The notes beneath the pieces are model-generated. The model had not been told where the DNA came from. It saw nothing but the letters and a program-made list of their open reading frames with translations, and made no database searches. A stretch of DNA of 64,000 bases from Paracoccus sediminis. Lineage in GTDB: Bacteria > Pseudomonadota > Alphaproteobacteria > Rhodobacterales > Rhodobacteraceae. The stretch covers positions 186,001-250,000 of the forward strand of contig NZ_FZNM01000001.1 of the NCBI RefSeq assembly GCF_900188295.1. Direction: 5' to 3'. A program made the position numbers and the translations under genes. Positions 50,192 through 57,796 of the stretch are shown piece by piece (the first letter of the stretch is position 1; each line of letters opens with the position of its first letter).

Positions 50192-50220
50192 TTGCTAAGG
50201 TTTTCGGTCGTGGGGGTCAA
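50192..50220 (-). promoter_or_regulatory. Element-borne promoter now upstream of tRNA-Cys
   Basis: On the minus strand, TTGACC (50220-50215) and TAGCAA (50197-50192) are 17 bases apart, 12 bases before the tRNA 5' end. In the circular form it would read through the core into the capsid operon. Confidence 0.55.
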
Positions 50221-50224
50221 GGGG

Positions 50225-50245
50225 GTTATCACTCCTGTTATCACT
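50225..50245. repeat. Direct repeats, candidate integrase arm sites (left)
   Basis: GTTATCACT occurs at 50225-50233 and 50237-50245, 12 bases apart. Related copies GTTATCACG (61001-61009) and, inverted, GTTATCAAG (61041-61033) lie near the right end. The placement fits arm-type or Xis sites of a tyrosine integrase. Confidence 0.5.
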
Positions 50246-50274
50246 TTCACGTTCTGGCCCTGTTCCGTTCTTTG

Positions 50275-51294
50275 TCAGGGCCGCTTGGCGCGGGCTTGCT
50301 TGGCCCGCATGATCTGCCGGGCTTCCCCGGCATACATTCGCACCATCGCCTTGGTGGCATGTCCGCTGTAGGACATGATCTCGTCGTCGTCGCAGCCTGC
50401 CCAAGCCAGTTCCATGACGCCCCGGTAGCGCAGGGCGTGAAGGTCATAGGCTTCCAGGTTCAGCCGCCGCCGCTCGGCCAGCATCACCTCGGCCATGCGC
50501 CGATAGTCCATGCGGCTGCCGTCCTGCTTGGTGATGATGTGGCGGGCGGGCAGGGGGGCGAAGGGTAGGGCCGCTTTGGCCGCGTCCAGCGCCGCCTTCA
50601 ATGCCACCGTGCAGGGCAGGACCAAGGCCACATCTGTCTTGTTCTGGCGCAGGCGCAGCGTTCCGTCGCCTGTCGGGTCATAGTCGCCCCAGGTGAAGCC
50701 TACCCAATCGCTGGGCCGCTGGACGCTGCCTACGCCAATCTCGAAGATCAGCCGTTCCAGCGGTCCAGCCTCGGCCCGCCATTTGGCGACGGCAGCATCA
50801 GGCCAAGGGATGTGCGGTTGCTTCCGGTCCTTCGGCACGGCCAAGCGTTCGATGCCCTTAGCCGGGTTATCGTTCATCCAGCGCCGCCGAATCACCTCTT
50901 TCGCGATCATGCTGATGGCAACGGGGATATAGTTGGCGAAGCGGACGCGGTGCTTGTTCTTGTCCATTGCCGCGTAAATGTCCGCCTGCGTCAGCCGTGC
51001 CACATCGCGCTTGCCGATCTTGTCGATCAGGTAGGTCAGCACGGGTTCAAGGTCTTGGCGATAGCGGACGGACTTCGCGGCCCAACGATCCGACTCGCGA
51101 AGGATCTGGATCGCAGCAGCCCAGGACCGCTTGGCCTCTGCCTTTTTGCCGGTCATGACCTCCCAATACTGGCGGTCGAATTCTTCGGTGTTCTCGGGGG
51201 CGGTGAAGCGATGTAGGTATTTGCCGCCACGGTAGAAATAGAGGAAGCCCGGCTTCACCTCGCGGACATAGGGCTTGCGGCCTGCTTTCCTCAC
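50275..51294 (-). CDS. Tyrosine-recombinase integrase
   Basis: 339 residues. An N-terminal SAM-like core-binding domain is followed by the catalytic domain with Arg in SVQRPSDWVGFTW, HxxR in DLHALRYRG, His in SGHATK and the nucleophile Tyr in MVRMYAGEAR. Start GTG 51294 overlaps the stop of the AlpA-like gene. It lies next to attL, as expected for a site-specific integrase of a tRNA gene. Confidence 0.94.
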   Translation of the reverse strand: MRKAGRKPYVREVKPGFLYFYRGGKYLHRFTAPENTEEFDRQYWEVMTGKKAEAKRSWAAAIQILRESDRWAAKSVRYRQDLEPVLTYLIDKIGKRDVARLTQADIYAAMDKNKHRVRFANYIPVAISMIAKEVIRRRWMNDNPAKGIERLAVPKDRKQPHIPWPDAAVAKWRAEAGPLERLIFEIGVGSVQRPSDWVGFTWGDYDPTGDGTLRLRQNKTDVALVLPCTVALKAALDAAKAALPFAPLPARHIITKQDGSRMDYRRMAEVMLAERRRLNLEAYDLHALRYRGVMELAWAGCDDDEIMSYSGHATKAMVRMYAGEARQIMRAKQARAKRP

Positions 51295-51494
51295 CAGCTG
51301 ATCCCCCCGTCAATGGCTTCGCCGCGCCCGATGGCGCGCAGATCGTCAGCGTTCCAACGGACTAGGCCGGGGGCTATCTCGCGACCACGCGGCAGATGCC
51401 CATCCGCGACCAGCGCCCGAAACTCGCAGGGCTTCATGTCGAGAAGCGATGCCGCAGTTTTTTCGCTGGCCCAGAGGGGCAATGCCTTGGTCAT
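51291..51494 (-). CDS. AlpA/excisionase-like small DNA-binding protein
   Basis: 67 residues from ATG 51494, with GAGG upstream. The pattern WASEKTAASLLDMKPCEFRALV, then HLPRGREIAPGLVRWNADDL resembles the winged helix of AlpA/Xis proteins. It overlaps the integrase by 4 bases, the usual xis-int coupling. Function is inferred. Confidence 0.7.
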   Translation of the reverse strand: MTKALPLWASEKTAASLLDMKPCEFRALVADGHLPRGREIAPGLVRWNADDLRAIGRGEAIDGGISW

Positions 51495-51499
51495 GTGGA

Positions 51500-52003
51500 T
51501 CAATCCTCACCAATCACGGACGCAGCTTCTTCGATCGCATGGACGATCCGGCCGCGCAGGTAGTGGAAGTTGAACACCTCGACGCTGACCACATCGGGAT
51601 CGAGGTTGCTAAAGCCGCGCAGGTGCTGCTCCTTCACATCGAAGTCCGGCAACAGGTAGCCTTCGCGATACTGGCCCTTCTCTGCATCACCGTCATCAAA
51701 CGCTGTTTTGACGATGTAAACCTGATCTGCCTCTGGATACTGACGCAGAAAGTCACGGACAGAGCAGGCTTTGCTTCCGGCCATCTTTGCGCTCATACCG
51801 CCGTCTAGGAACCGCTGATAAAGGCGCAACGCGATGATGTCGTTTACATCAAAGCTGCGGGCCCGCCCCGGCGTCGTCTCGGGGGCACATGGATAGAAGC
51901 CTGCGTGAATGGCCTCGTTGAAGCGGTCGGTTTTTACACCGGCGATGGTGCAGGCCAGCTTAGTCGCTGCCTTAAAGCGGGTTGTTTTAGGGAATTCAGT
52001 CAT
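51500..52003 (-). CDS. MerR-like helix-turn-helix protein
   Basis: 167 residues from ATG 52003 with GAGGTG upstream. A predicted DNA-binding N-terminal half (FNEAIHAGFYPCAPETTPGR, then ARSFDVNDIIALRLYQRFLD) resembles MerR-type regulators. The C-terminal half is of no known family. It sits between the small genes and the AlpA-like gene and may control excision. Confidence 0.6.
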   Translation of the reverse strand: MTEFPKTTRFKAATKLACTIAGVKTDRFNEAIHAGFYPCAPETTPGRARSFDVNDIIALRLYQRFLDGGMSAKMAGSKACSVRDFLRQYPEADQVYIVKTAFDDGDAEKGQYREGYLLPDFDVKEQHLRGFSNLDPDVVSVEVFNFHYLRGRIVHAIEEAASVIGED

Positions 52004-52115
52004 AGCGCACCTCTTGCGTTTTCCCAAAGGTAGCACACAAATTGGGATTTGCAATAGGTGTAATTGATTTTTTCAAGAGGTCGCCCGCGACTGGGCTGAT
52101 CGCGGGCGGTCTGTA

Positions 52116-52373
52116 TCATGCCGCTTCCCCTTCTAGGCCAAGCTCCTCTAAGGAAATTGCTTCGCCGCGCCGGTATCGTTCAAAATGATCGGTCAATCGG
52201 TCGAGGCACTGTTGCAGCGTGATCTGCCGCTCGGCTAGTGCCTTCACAGCGCCGTGGAAAATTAGTTTCTCCACCTCGTCCATTTCGGCCATGAGCGTCA
52301 AAAATTCATGTTCCTTGTCGTCCCGCGTAGTAGGGCGAAGGGTATCATTCGCGCAGGCGCGTTGTTCGGTCAT
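52116..52373 (-). CDS. Small acidic protein of unknown function
   Basis: 85 residues from ATG 52373, which has GGAGG 8 bases upstream; two more ATG codons (52376, 52379) precede it. Helical and acidic (HEFLTLMAEMDEVEKLIFHG). No family is recognised. Probably cotranscribed with the RHH gene. Confidence 0.65.
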   Translation of the reverse strand: MTEQRACANDTLRPTTRDDKEHEFLTLMAEMDEVEKLIFHGAVKALAERQITLQQCLDRLTDHFERYRRGEAISLEELGLEGEAA

Positions 52374-52391
52374 CATCATTTCCTCCAATGG

Positions 52392-52544
52392 TTAGGCCGT
52401 CGCGGCCTCTTGACGCTCCATCCGTTCGCGGACGGCGCGGATCACTTCGCTGTTCTGGCTCGAACCATTGAGCCGGGCTTGATCCGACAGCCATGCCTTC
52501 ACATCGGCGGGGAAGCGGATCGGCAGTTGCTTCATTTCTGACAT
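52392..52544 (-). CDS. Ribbon-helix-helix (Arc-like) repressor, leftward
   Basis: 50 residues from ATG 52544. The beta strand MKQLPIRFPADVKAWLS and helices NSEVIRAVRERMERQE give an Arc/MetJ-type RHH fold. It is transcribed away from a second RHH gene across a shared operator, like a phage genetic switch. Confidence 0.82.
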   Translation of the reverse strand: MSEMKQLPIRFPADVKAWLSDQARLNGSSQNSEVIRAVRERMERQEAATA

Positions 52545-52555
52545 AGCAGTCCTCG

Positions 52556-52627
52556 ATACCAGCACAATGCTATAACAGCATAGTGCTGGTATTGCGTCAA
52601 TGGTAAAAAGTAGCATTGTGCTGGCAT
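52556..52627. promoter_or_regulatory. Operator with three 16-bp half-sites and a leftward promoter
   Basis: Half-site consensus AGCATNGTGCTGGYAT occurs at 52577-52592 and 52612-52627 on the plus strand, and inverted at 52571-52556 (AGCATTGTGCTGGTAT). The first two form a palindrome. On the minus strand TTGACG (52600-52595) and TGTTAT (52577-52572) are 17 bases apart, so the -10 box lies between the half-sites and binding would block the leftward promoter. Confidence 0.75.
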
Positions 52628-52646
52628 GTGATAGCGTGGGGACTAC

Positions 52647-52952
52647 ATGTCTAAGCCGCCAGCCCGTGAGCAGGCCCAGGTCAACATTCGGATGCCTGAT
52701 GATCTGCGCGACCGGATCAAGGCCGCCGCAGATGCAAACAATCGCAGCATGAATGCTGAAATTGTAGCTTCGCTTGATGAAGCATACCCGGCAGGACCAA
52801 GCGAATTTGATCTGGCGTTAGCAGCGACAATGAAAGATGGCGTGTCCAGGCGGGCTACATTTGCGGGCAGCTTAGTCGTCTTAGAACGTAGCGACGGCGG
52901 GGTGTCCATAAGACGAGAGGATGGGCAGCCGTTTGTGCCAATGTCTGGCTGA
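52647..52952 (+). CDS. Ribbon-helix-helix (Arc-like) protein, rightward
   Basis: 101 residues. N-terminal RHH: QAQVNIRMPDDLRDRIKAAA then NNRSMNAEIVASLDEAY. The C-terminal part is a small extra domain (RRATFAGSLVVLERSDGGVS). Divergent from the other RHH gene. Likely one half of the regulatory switch of the element. Confidence 0.82.
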   Translation: MSKPPAREQAQVNIRMPDDLRDRIKAAADANNRSMNAEIVASLDEAYPAGPSEFDLALAATMKDGVSRRATFAGSLVVLERSDGGVSIRREDGQPFVPMSG

Positions 52953-53138
52953 CCTAAAAAGGTTGGGCCGAGTCTTATAGTGAGCCGCCGCTTGTAACGC
53001 CTGATGAGGAAGCCGCCAAGCGGCTTAGGCTGTTGTGGCAAGGTGTTGCACGCACTTAGCTTTAACGAAATTTTAAGGCACAGATGCAAAATTTGTCTAT
53101 CTCAAATAGATAAGGAACGAATCAAATTTGAGGTTATT

Positions 53139-53729
53139 ATGAGTGATGTAAGTCCAGGACGGCTTTACTACTATGCTCTGAGGTCTGAAGCGAGAAGCCG
53201 TGTACAGACTGCTCTGAATGCTAGGATCCTTCGTGAGCCAGGAAGCCTAGCGCGGTTCGACCGCCTGACCTTATCCTCAATTTTGTCGCCTCAGATGCCT
53301 AGTTCCCTAGAGTTTGCCTCTACTGAATGGCCAAAGCACTATGGGGAAACAACTTTCATGGGCTTTTCAAAGAGTTGGGCAGACATTGTCATGCCTGCGT
53401 ATCAAGATCCAGAAATTTTTGACTTGGCAATTTGGCAAGAAGTTGAGGGGGTTCAAACGCTTGCGGCGCTTGCGCTAGGCAGTCCTTCTCATGCTCGAAC
53501 TCACCTTACTGTCAAGTGGGTGGAACGTTACTATGGGCGTACTTATGTACAGGGCCGGGTGCTGATGATTGTGTTGGCGTGTGCTGAGGAGTATGCGAAA
53601 CTTCTTGGGTCAGAGAGAGTTCTAATCAAAGACCCACTTGCGCCGCACAAGTACGAACGATACGGCTATAGAAGCTACCGGCACCCTTACGTGCCACATG
53701 GTGGCAATTATTTGGCAAAGGAACTGTGA
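53139..53729 (+). CDS. AT-rich cargo protein, possible GNAT acetyltransferase
   Basis: 196 residues from ATG 53139 (GAGG 6 bases upstream; the frame is open to 53004). Base composition is clearly more AT-rich than all neighbours. The C-terminal part (VLACAEEYAKLLGSERVLIK, then KYERYGYRSY) resembles the end of the GNAT fold, but the acetyl-CoA loop is not obvious. It lies between the regulators and the head genes, the usual place of satellite cargo. Function unproven. Confidence 0.6.
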   Translation: MSDVSPGRLYYYALRSEARSRVQTALNARILREPGSLARFDRLTLSSILSPQMPSSLEFASTEWPKHYGETTFMGFSKSWADIVMPAYQDPEIFDLAIWQEVEGVQTLAALALGSPSHARTHLTVKWVERYYGRTYVQGRVLMIVLACAEEYAKLLGSERVLIKDPLAPHKYERYGYRSYRHPYVPHGGNYLAKEL

Positions 53730-53731
53730 CC

Positions 53732-53962
53732 ATGGCAGACGAGACGAAAATCGCCTCGCTCCCGGTGATGAACGAGAGCATTCAGGCCGAACTTCAGGCC
53801 GCGTTCGCGCGCATTCAAAGTGTCCCTGTCAGCCGCACTCTGATTGATCTGGTAGATGCTGACCTCTGGCTTAACGGTGTGGATGGTCCCATTGAAGCGG
53901 GGTCTGACCAAGTTGATGCCTTGTTGGATGGCTTTGACCAGCCCCATGCGATGATTGCCTAA
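53732..53962 (+). CDS. Small acidic protein after the cargo gene
   Basis: 76 residues from ATG 53732 (AAAGGA upstream). Acidic, helical N-terminus (ESIQAELQAAFARIQSVPVS). No family is recognised. It follows the GNAT-like gene by 2 bases, so the two may act together, and a terminator closes the pair. Confidence 0.6.
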   Translation: MADETKIASLPVMNESIQAELQAAFARIQSVPVSRTLIDLVDADLWLNGVDGPIEAGSDQVDALLDGFDQPHAMIA

Positions 53963-53985
53963 CAGGCAACATAAATCAGGTTTTT

Positions 53986-54012
53986 AGCCCCGCCTAGTGC
54001 GGGGCTTTTTCT
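53986..54012 (+). terminator. Terminator after the cargo pair
   Basis: A perfect 8-bp stem (AGCCCCGC 53986-53993 and GCGGGGCT 53999-54006) is followed by TTTTCTTTG. It insulates the plus-strand genes from the convergent head operon. Confidence 0.85.
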
Positions 54013-54255
54013 TTGTTATGCAAAGCGGAGCCGGGCGCGCAGTTCCCCTGTGCCATCCCGGCCCCTGTCCCTCTACGGAGGGGATGCCCTTGCTCGGGCA
54101 TGTGACAAGCCCCGGTGTCGCCGTGCCTGCCCGCGCCGCGCCCCCAGAAAGAAAAGGCCGCGCCTTGACGGGGTTTAGGCTCCCAAAAGCCGGGCACTCG
54201 CCGTCTAATCCCAGATGCTTCGCGGTGGACATGATCCGCAGGGCGCATCCCGGCC
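54013..54255. other. Noncoding stretch between cargo terminator and head genes
   Basis: No supportable gene. Open frames on both strands have no family features. The region lies at the 3' end of the head operon. Confidence 0.4.
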
Positions 54256-54585
54256 CTATGCTTGTGCCAGCATTGCCAGCGTTCGCCGCCCTTGATCCGG
54301 GCGGGGATCCTCTTGGATTTCAAAGGTCCGTCCATCCACCTTCACGCGCCATTCGGAGGTGATGGCCCGCGCCTGGACAGAGTGCCGGATGGTGATGATG
54401 GCCGGGTTTTTCGACTGCAACCGCGCCTGCATGACGGCCTCGGAGCCGCGCAGATACAGGACATGCGCCGCCAGGGTGAACCGCAGGATCCAGTCCTGCA
54501 CGATCATCCCGTCATCGTCCCTATCTTCGACAGGCTCATAGAAGGCGGCAATCCGGTTCAGATCGGCTGCGGTCGGGGTTTCCAT
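54256..54585 (-). CDS. Head-tail adaptor protein
   Basis: 109 residues from ATG 54585, overlapping the portal stop by 4 bases. The pattern AAFYEPVEDRDDDGMIVQDW and ALRGSE-like AAHVLYLRGSEAVMQ fits the phage head-tail joining family (SPP1 gp16/HK97 gp10 type), which closes the head and offers a docking surface for a tail. Confidence 0.78.
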   Translation of the reverse strand: METPTAADLNRIAAFYEPVEDRDDDGMIVQDWILRFTLAAHVLYLRGSEAVMQARLQSKNPAIITIRHSVQARAITSEWRVKVDGRTFEIQEDPRPDQGRRTLAMLAQA

Positions 54586-55661
54586 CAGTCTGCCCAATCA
54601 ATGAATTGCAGCGCGTCCTTGACGGTCGCGTCGTCAAGCCCGGCCTCTTTCGCCTGCGCCATGGCTTGCAGCATCGCGCTAAAGGCCCGCGCCTTGCCGC
54701 CGTGGTCAAAGGCTTGCATCGGCCTAACAGCGTCGATTGCCACGGGTGCGCCTAGCTTCTCGGTCGCTTCCTCGGCCATCAGATTGCAAATCGGTTGCAA
54801 CACAAGCTGCGCCAGGTGCCGCTGCGCCTCGCGCACAAGCGGCCCGGTCGTGGCGGGGTTGTGCAGGCCGGGCAGGATGCCGAACGCGCCGAAGATCGCG
54901 CCCTTGGCATCGGTCAACAGTCGGTCGGCCAGGGTCTTGGACAGGTCAGGGCTAAGCTGATCCGGTGACTTGCCGATGTTCGGGTTCATGCCCGCCGCCG
55001 TCGCCTGCGCCACGCCCTCGATCACCAGAGCCGCCCCACGTCGCCCCCGGAAGCTGCGCCGCATTTCGGCCATGTCATCCGCGCTGCCCTCGGGAACGGG
55101 GATAATCTGTGAACCGATAGGCGCATCCTGGTAAACGTCGCGCAAGGCGGTTTCGATGGCTTCCAGAAGCTGCGCCGACAGCTTGGCCCGGCCAAGGGGT
55201 GCAGAGCCTGCCCAGGGGGTGACAGCATCGCAGCCAATGCGGAAGTGCAGCACCTCGCCCGCCAGCACGGTTTCATTCCGTCCGCCGCCGATTTCTGGCA
55301 ATCCCACGCGATAGGCGCGCGGCATTCCGTAGCGGGTCGATATGTCCCAATCGGTCGCCGGGATCAGCCGGTCACGGATCAGGAAAAGGCATTCGCCCCG
55401 CAAGGCCAGGGCGCGGGCGGTGATCGCCATGCTGCGCCGGTCTAGCAGGTCAGTGCCGGTCACATCAGCCAGGGACAACCCGGCTTCCCAGAGGCTAACT
55501 GAAGTCTGCACAGCCGCTGTCACCTCGCCCAGGCCGGATGCGCCGGAAATCCAAGCCTCGCGGGCTGCCATGAGCGATGCGGTATAGCCCGGTTGGATGG
55601 CGCGGGTTTCAACCGTTGCCGCCTCCAACGGTTTGCGCCGGAATAGATCCATAAAGCCCAT
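54585..55661 (-). CDS. Phage portal protein
   Basis: Forms the dodecameric DNA entry pore of the head. ATG 55661 (MGFMDLFRRKPLEAATVE) overlaps the protease stop; 358 residues. HK97-portal-like segments: GYTASLMAAREAWISG, LRGECLFLIRDRL, VLHFRIGCDAVTPWAGSAPL, LTDAKGAIFGAFGIL. Slightly shorter than HK97 portal. The frame continues to 55730 without family sequence. Confidence 0.88.
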   Translation of the reverse strand: MGFMDLFRRKPLEAATVETRAIQPGYTASLMAAREAWISGASGLGEVTAAVQTSVSLWEAGLSLADVTGTDLLDRRSMAITARALALRGECLFLIRDRLIPATDWDISTRYGMPRAYRVGLPEIGGGRNETVLAGEVLHFRIGCDAVTPWAGSAPLGRAKLSAQLLEAIETALRDVYQDAPIGSQIIPVPEGSADDMAEMRRSFRGRRGAALVIEGVAQATAAGMNPNIGKSPDQLSPDLSKTLADRLLTDAKGAIFGAFGILPGLHNPATTGPLVREAQRHLAQLVLQPICNLMAEEATEKLGAPVAIDAVRPMQAFDHGGKARAFSAMLQAMAQAKEAGLDDATVKDALQFIDWAD

Positions 55662-56215
55662 CAGACCCTCCAACGGTTCAGGTGATAGGCCGGACCGCGA
55701 TAGGGCAGCCGGTCCCAATGGGTTTCCCATGCCCGCGCCTCGATCTGCGCCGCAGGATAGGCAGGCCGGGTGACGGCCGATAATTCAAAGAGCGCCGCGC
55801 GGGTGATGGTGCGCAGGACGCCCGCGCCCCGCCGTTCGATCCGTTCCCCCTCGGGGGTGACGCGGAACCCAGGCGACAACCCACGGATCAACCCACTGGC
55901 ATGGGCTGCCAGGAAGTCGCGCGCCCAGGTCGTGCCGCCGTCAATCTCGGCCTCGATCGTCAGCGCGTCGTCGCTGTCGCGCAGGGACAGGTTGCCCGCC
56001 GTGGTCGATGCCAGCGGGCGGTTGTAGTCGTGACCGGATAGTAGGTGGATTTCGCCGCCTTCCTCGATCCGGTCAGCAAAGGCGCGCGGGGCGATGACTT
56101 CACGCCGCCCCGGTGCCAGTTCAGTTTCCGCGCCATAGGGGAACGTCGCCCGCAGGCGGGTTGCCCCGCCGTCGCTGCGCAGTTCCAGTGCGCCGAGTGA
56201 CGCCCCCCACAGCAT
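55661..56215 (-). CDS. HK97-family prohead protease
   Basis: Removes the scaffold part of the capsid during head maturation. 184 residues. Catalytic His in LLSGHDYNRPLAST, and the Ser region LIRGLSPGFRVTPEGE; the ELSAVTRPAYPAAQ C-terminal signature follows. Overlaps the capsid stop by one base and the portal start by one base. Confidence 0.92.
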   Translation of the reverse strand: MLWGASLGALELRSDGGATRLRATFPYGAETELAPGRREVIAPRAFADRIEEGGEIHLLSGHDYNRPLASTTAGNLSLRDSDDALTIEAEIDGGTTWARDFLAAHASGLIRGLSPGFRVTPEGERIERRGAGVLRTITRAALFELSAVTRPAYPAAQIEARAWETHWDRLPYRGPAYHLNRWRV

Positions 56216-57450
56216 CAGGGTTCACCAATGCCGGTCAGGATGCGGGTCTGCATCCCGCGCGGGACGGTGAAATCAGCCGTCACAAGCCCGGTCAGCACCA
56301 GCTGGCCCGAGTGCGCCTTGGTGTAGGGATCGCGGATCAGGTCAACGCCGCCCCAGATGCCCAGATAGCCCGGCGCGATGCCTTGCACGGTCGCGGTCAT
56401 GATCGCGGTTTCTGCCGGGATCACGTTCGAGATTGCCGGGGTGCCGACATGCTTGGTCAGGCGGTCCCATTCCGAAACAGCCGTGCCGGTGATCAGCGCG
56501 TCGTCCAGTTCGGCCCAGATCGCCGGGTCAAAGCCCAGGTTCACCTGATTGGCTGCCGTGATAGCGTTGTCCTGCATGAACGCCACGATCTGCGCCCGGA
56601 AGGCTGCCCAGGTCGCGGTTGCACCAACGGCGGTCGAGGGGATGCCATAGGTTGCCGCGCCGGGGATCATGCCCAGAGGTTCGCCAGCCGTGCCGCTGCC
56701 GTTCACGACAACCCGGTCCAGTTCCGCGCCGATGGCCGCGTTCATGTCGCGCCGAATGGCCTGTTCCAGACCCTCGCCGGCCTGTTTCAGCGCCTTGCGG
56801 CTGATGACCATTTGAGCGCCCCCGGTATGATCCGGGTTCAGGCTGCGTTCGGAGGTGTCGAAAGCGGAAGGCCCGCCCACGTTGCCAAGTTCGGTCGTCT
56901 GCCAGCCGAAGATGGCGCCAGCGGTCGCCACGGGAAAGGCCAGTTCGCCCGCCGTGATGTTGATCCGCTGGATCCCGAGACGCTCGGCAACCGAGTTCGG
57001 GAAAATGCGGTCGATGATCGGGCGGATCGTCTTGGGGTTCGGCACGTCAGCCGCGACGGTTTCGCCCGCACGGGTTTCCAGAGCCGCCAGGGGGATCGGG
57101 ATGCCCTGATAGCCGCCTTTGGCGCGCAGTTCCTGCACAACCTCGGCAGTCGCGCCAGAGAGCGCCCGGCCTTCGTCCAGCGACAAGGCCACCTGGCGCA
57201 GTTCAAAGCGCCCAATCAGTTCGGCAAACTCGCGGTCGGAGCGGGTTTCCAGATCGGCCCCGGCCTGGCGCCGTTCGGTATCCTCGGCAATCAGCGCCGC
57301 GCGATACTTCACCTCATTGTTGCGGTATTCACCGTCCAAGGTTTCCATCTGGCGGGTTTCGTCCTCGGTCGGGCTTTCCTTGCCGACCAGGCCAGCGAGA
57401 GCCTGCCGGATTTCCGACTGGCGACGGCTGATTTTCACACTATCCAGCAT
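56215..57450 (-). CDS. HK97-fold major capsid protein
   Basis: 411 residues from ATG 57450 (GAGGA upstream). The N-terminal 110 residues are a helical, charged scaffold (delta) domain (ISRRQSEIRQALAGLVGKES), to be cut off by the protease. The rest shows the HK97 fold pattern: FPNSVAERLGIQRINITAGE, MVISRKALKQAGEGLEQAIR, MNAAIGAELDRVVVNGSGTA and VTADFTVPRGMQTRIL. The frame is open to 57651 without family sequence. Confidence 0.93.
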   Translation of the reverse strand: MLDSVKISRRQSEIRQALAGLVGKESPTEDETRQMETLDGEYRNNEVKYRAALIAEDTERRQAGADLETRSDREFAELIGRFELRQVALSLDEGRALSGATAEVVQELRAKGGYQGIPIPLAALETRAGETVAADVPNPKTIRPIIDRIFPNSVAERLGIQRINITAGELAFPVATAGAIFGWQTTELGNVGGPSAFDTSERSLNPDHTGGAQMVISRKALKQAGEGLEQAIRRDMNAAIGAELDRVVVNGSGTAGEPLGMIPGAATYGIPSTAVGATATWAAFRAQIVAFMQDNAITAANQVNLGFDPAIWAELDDALITGTAVSEWDRLTKHVGTPAISNVIPAETAIMTATVQGIAPGYLGIWGGVDLIRDPYTKAHSGQLVLTGLVTADFTVPRGMQTRILTGIGEP

Positions 57451-57460
57451 TTCGATTTCC

Positions 57461-57796
57461 TCATGTTGCCGGGTTGGGGTTTGTCGCCAGATCGGCAACG
57501 AGTTGCCCCCAGGCTTGCCGCTCGGGGGTGATGATCGGCGCGGGATGCCCGCACTCGATCCGGGTTTTTTTCGTGTGGCAGGAAGGGCAGCGGCTGGCGC
57601 AATTCGCCGGGTCAAAGGCCAATTCGGGATGCGTCCGCACGGGCTTTTCATGGTCGATTTCCAGCCGCCCGCGCCGGGTGCCGCAGTCCACGCAAGCCCA
57701 TCCGTCCCGTTCCAGCACGATATGGCGCAGAACCTGCCAGCGTTTGGTGGAGGTCACGCGCTTTGAATGCCGGTGCCAGTCGCGCATCATGCCCAT
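57461..57796 (-). CDS. HNH endonuclease
   Basis: 111 residues. The HNH core is CVDCGTRRGRLEIDHEKPV, then DPANCASRCPSCHTKKT, with two CxxC pairs for zinc and the catalytic His in IDHEKPV. Such nucleases accompany terminases of cos-type phages and help DNA cutting. ATG 57796 overlaps the terminase stop; ATG 57790 is an alternative. Confidence 0.9.
   Translation of the reverse strand: MGMMRDWHRHSKRVTSTKRWQVLRHIVLERDGWACVDCGTRRGRLEIDHEKPVRTHPELAFDPANCASRCPSCHTKKTRIECGHPAPIITPERQAWGQLVADLATNPNPAT

Noticed and set aside
53984-54335. Short frames on both strands between the cargo terminator and the head genes
   Set aside because: Pro/Gly/Arg-rich translations with no SD or family; they look like noncoding DNA.
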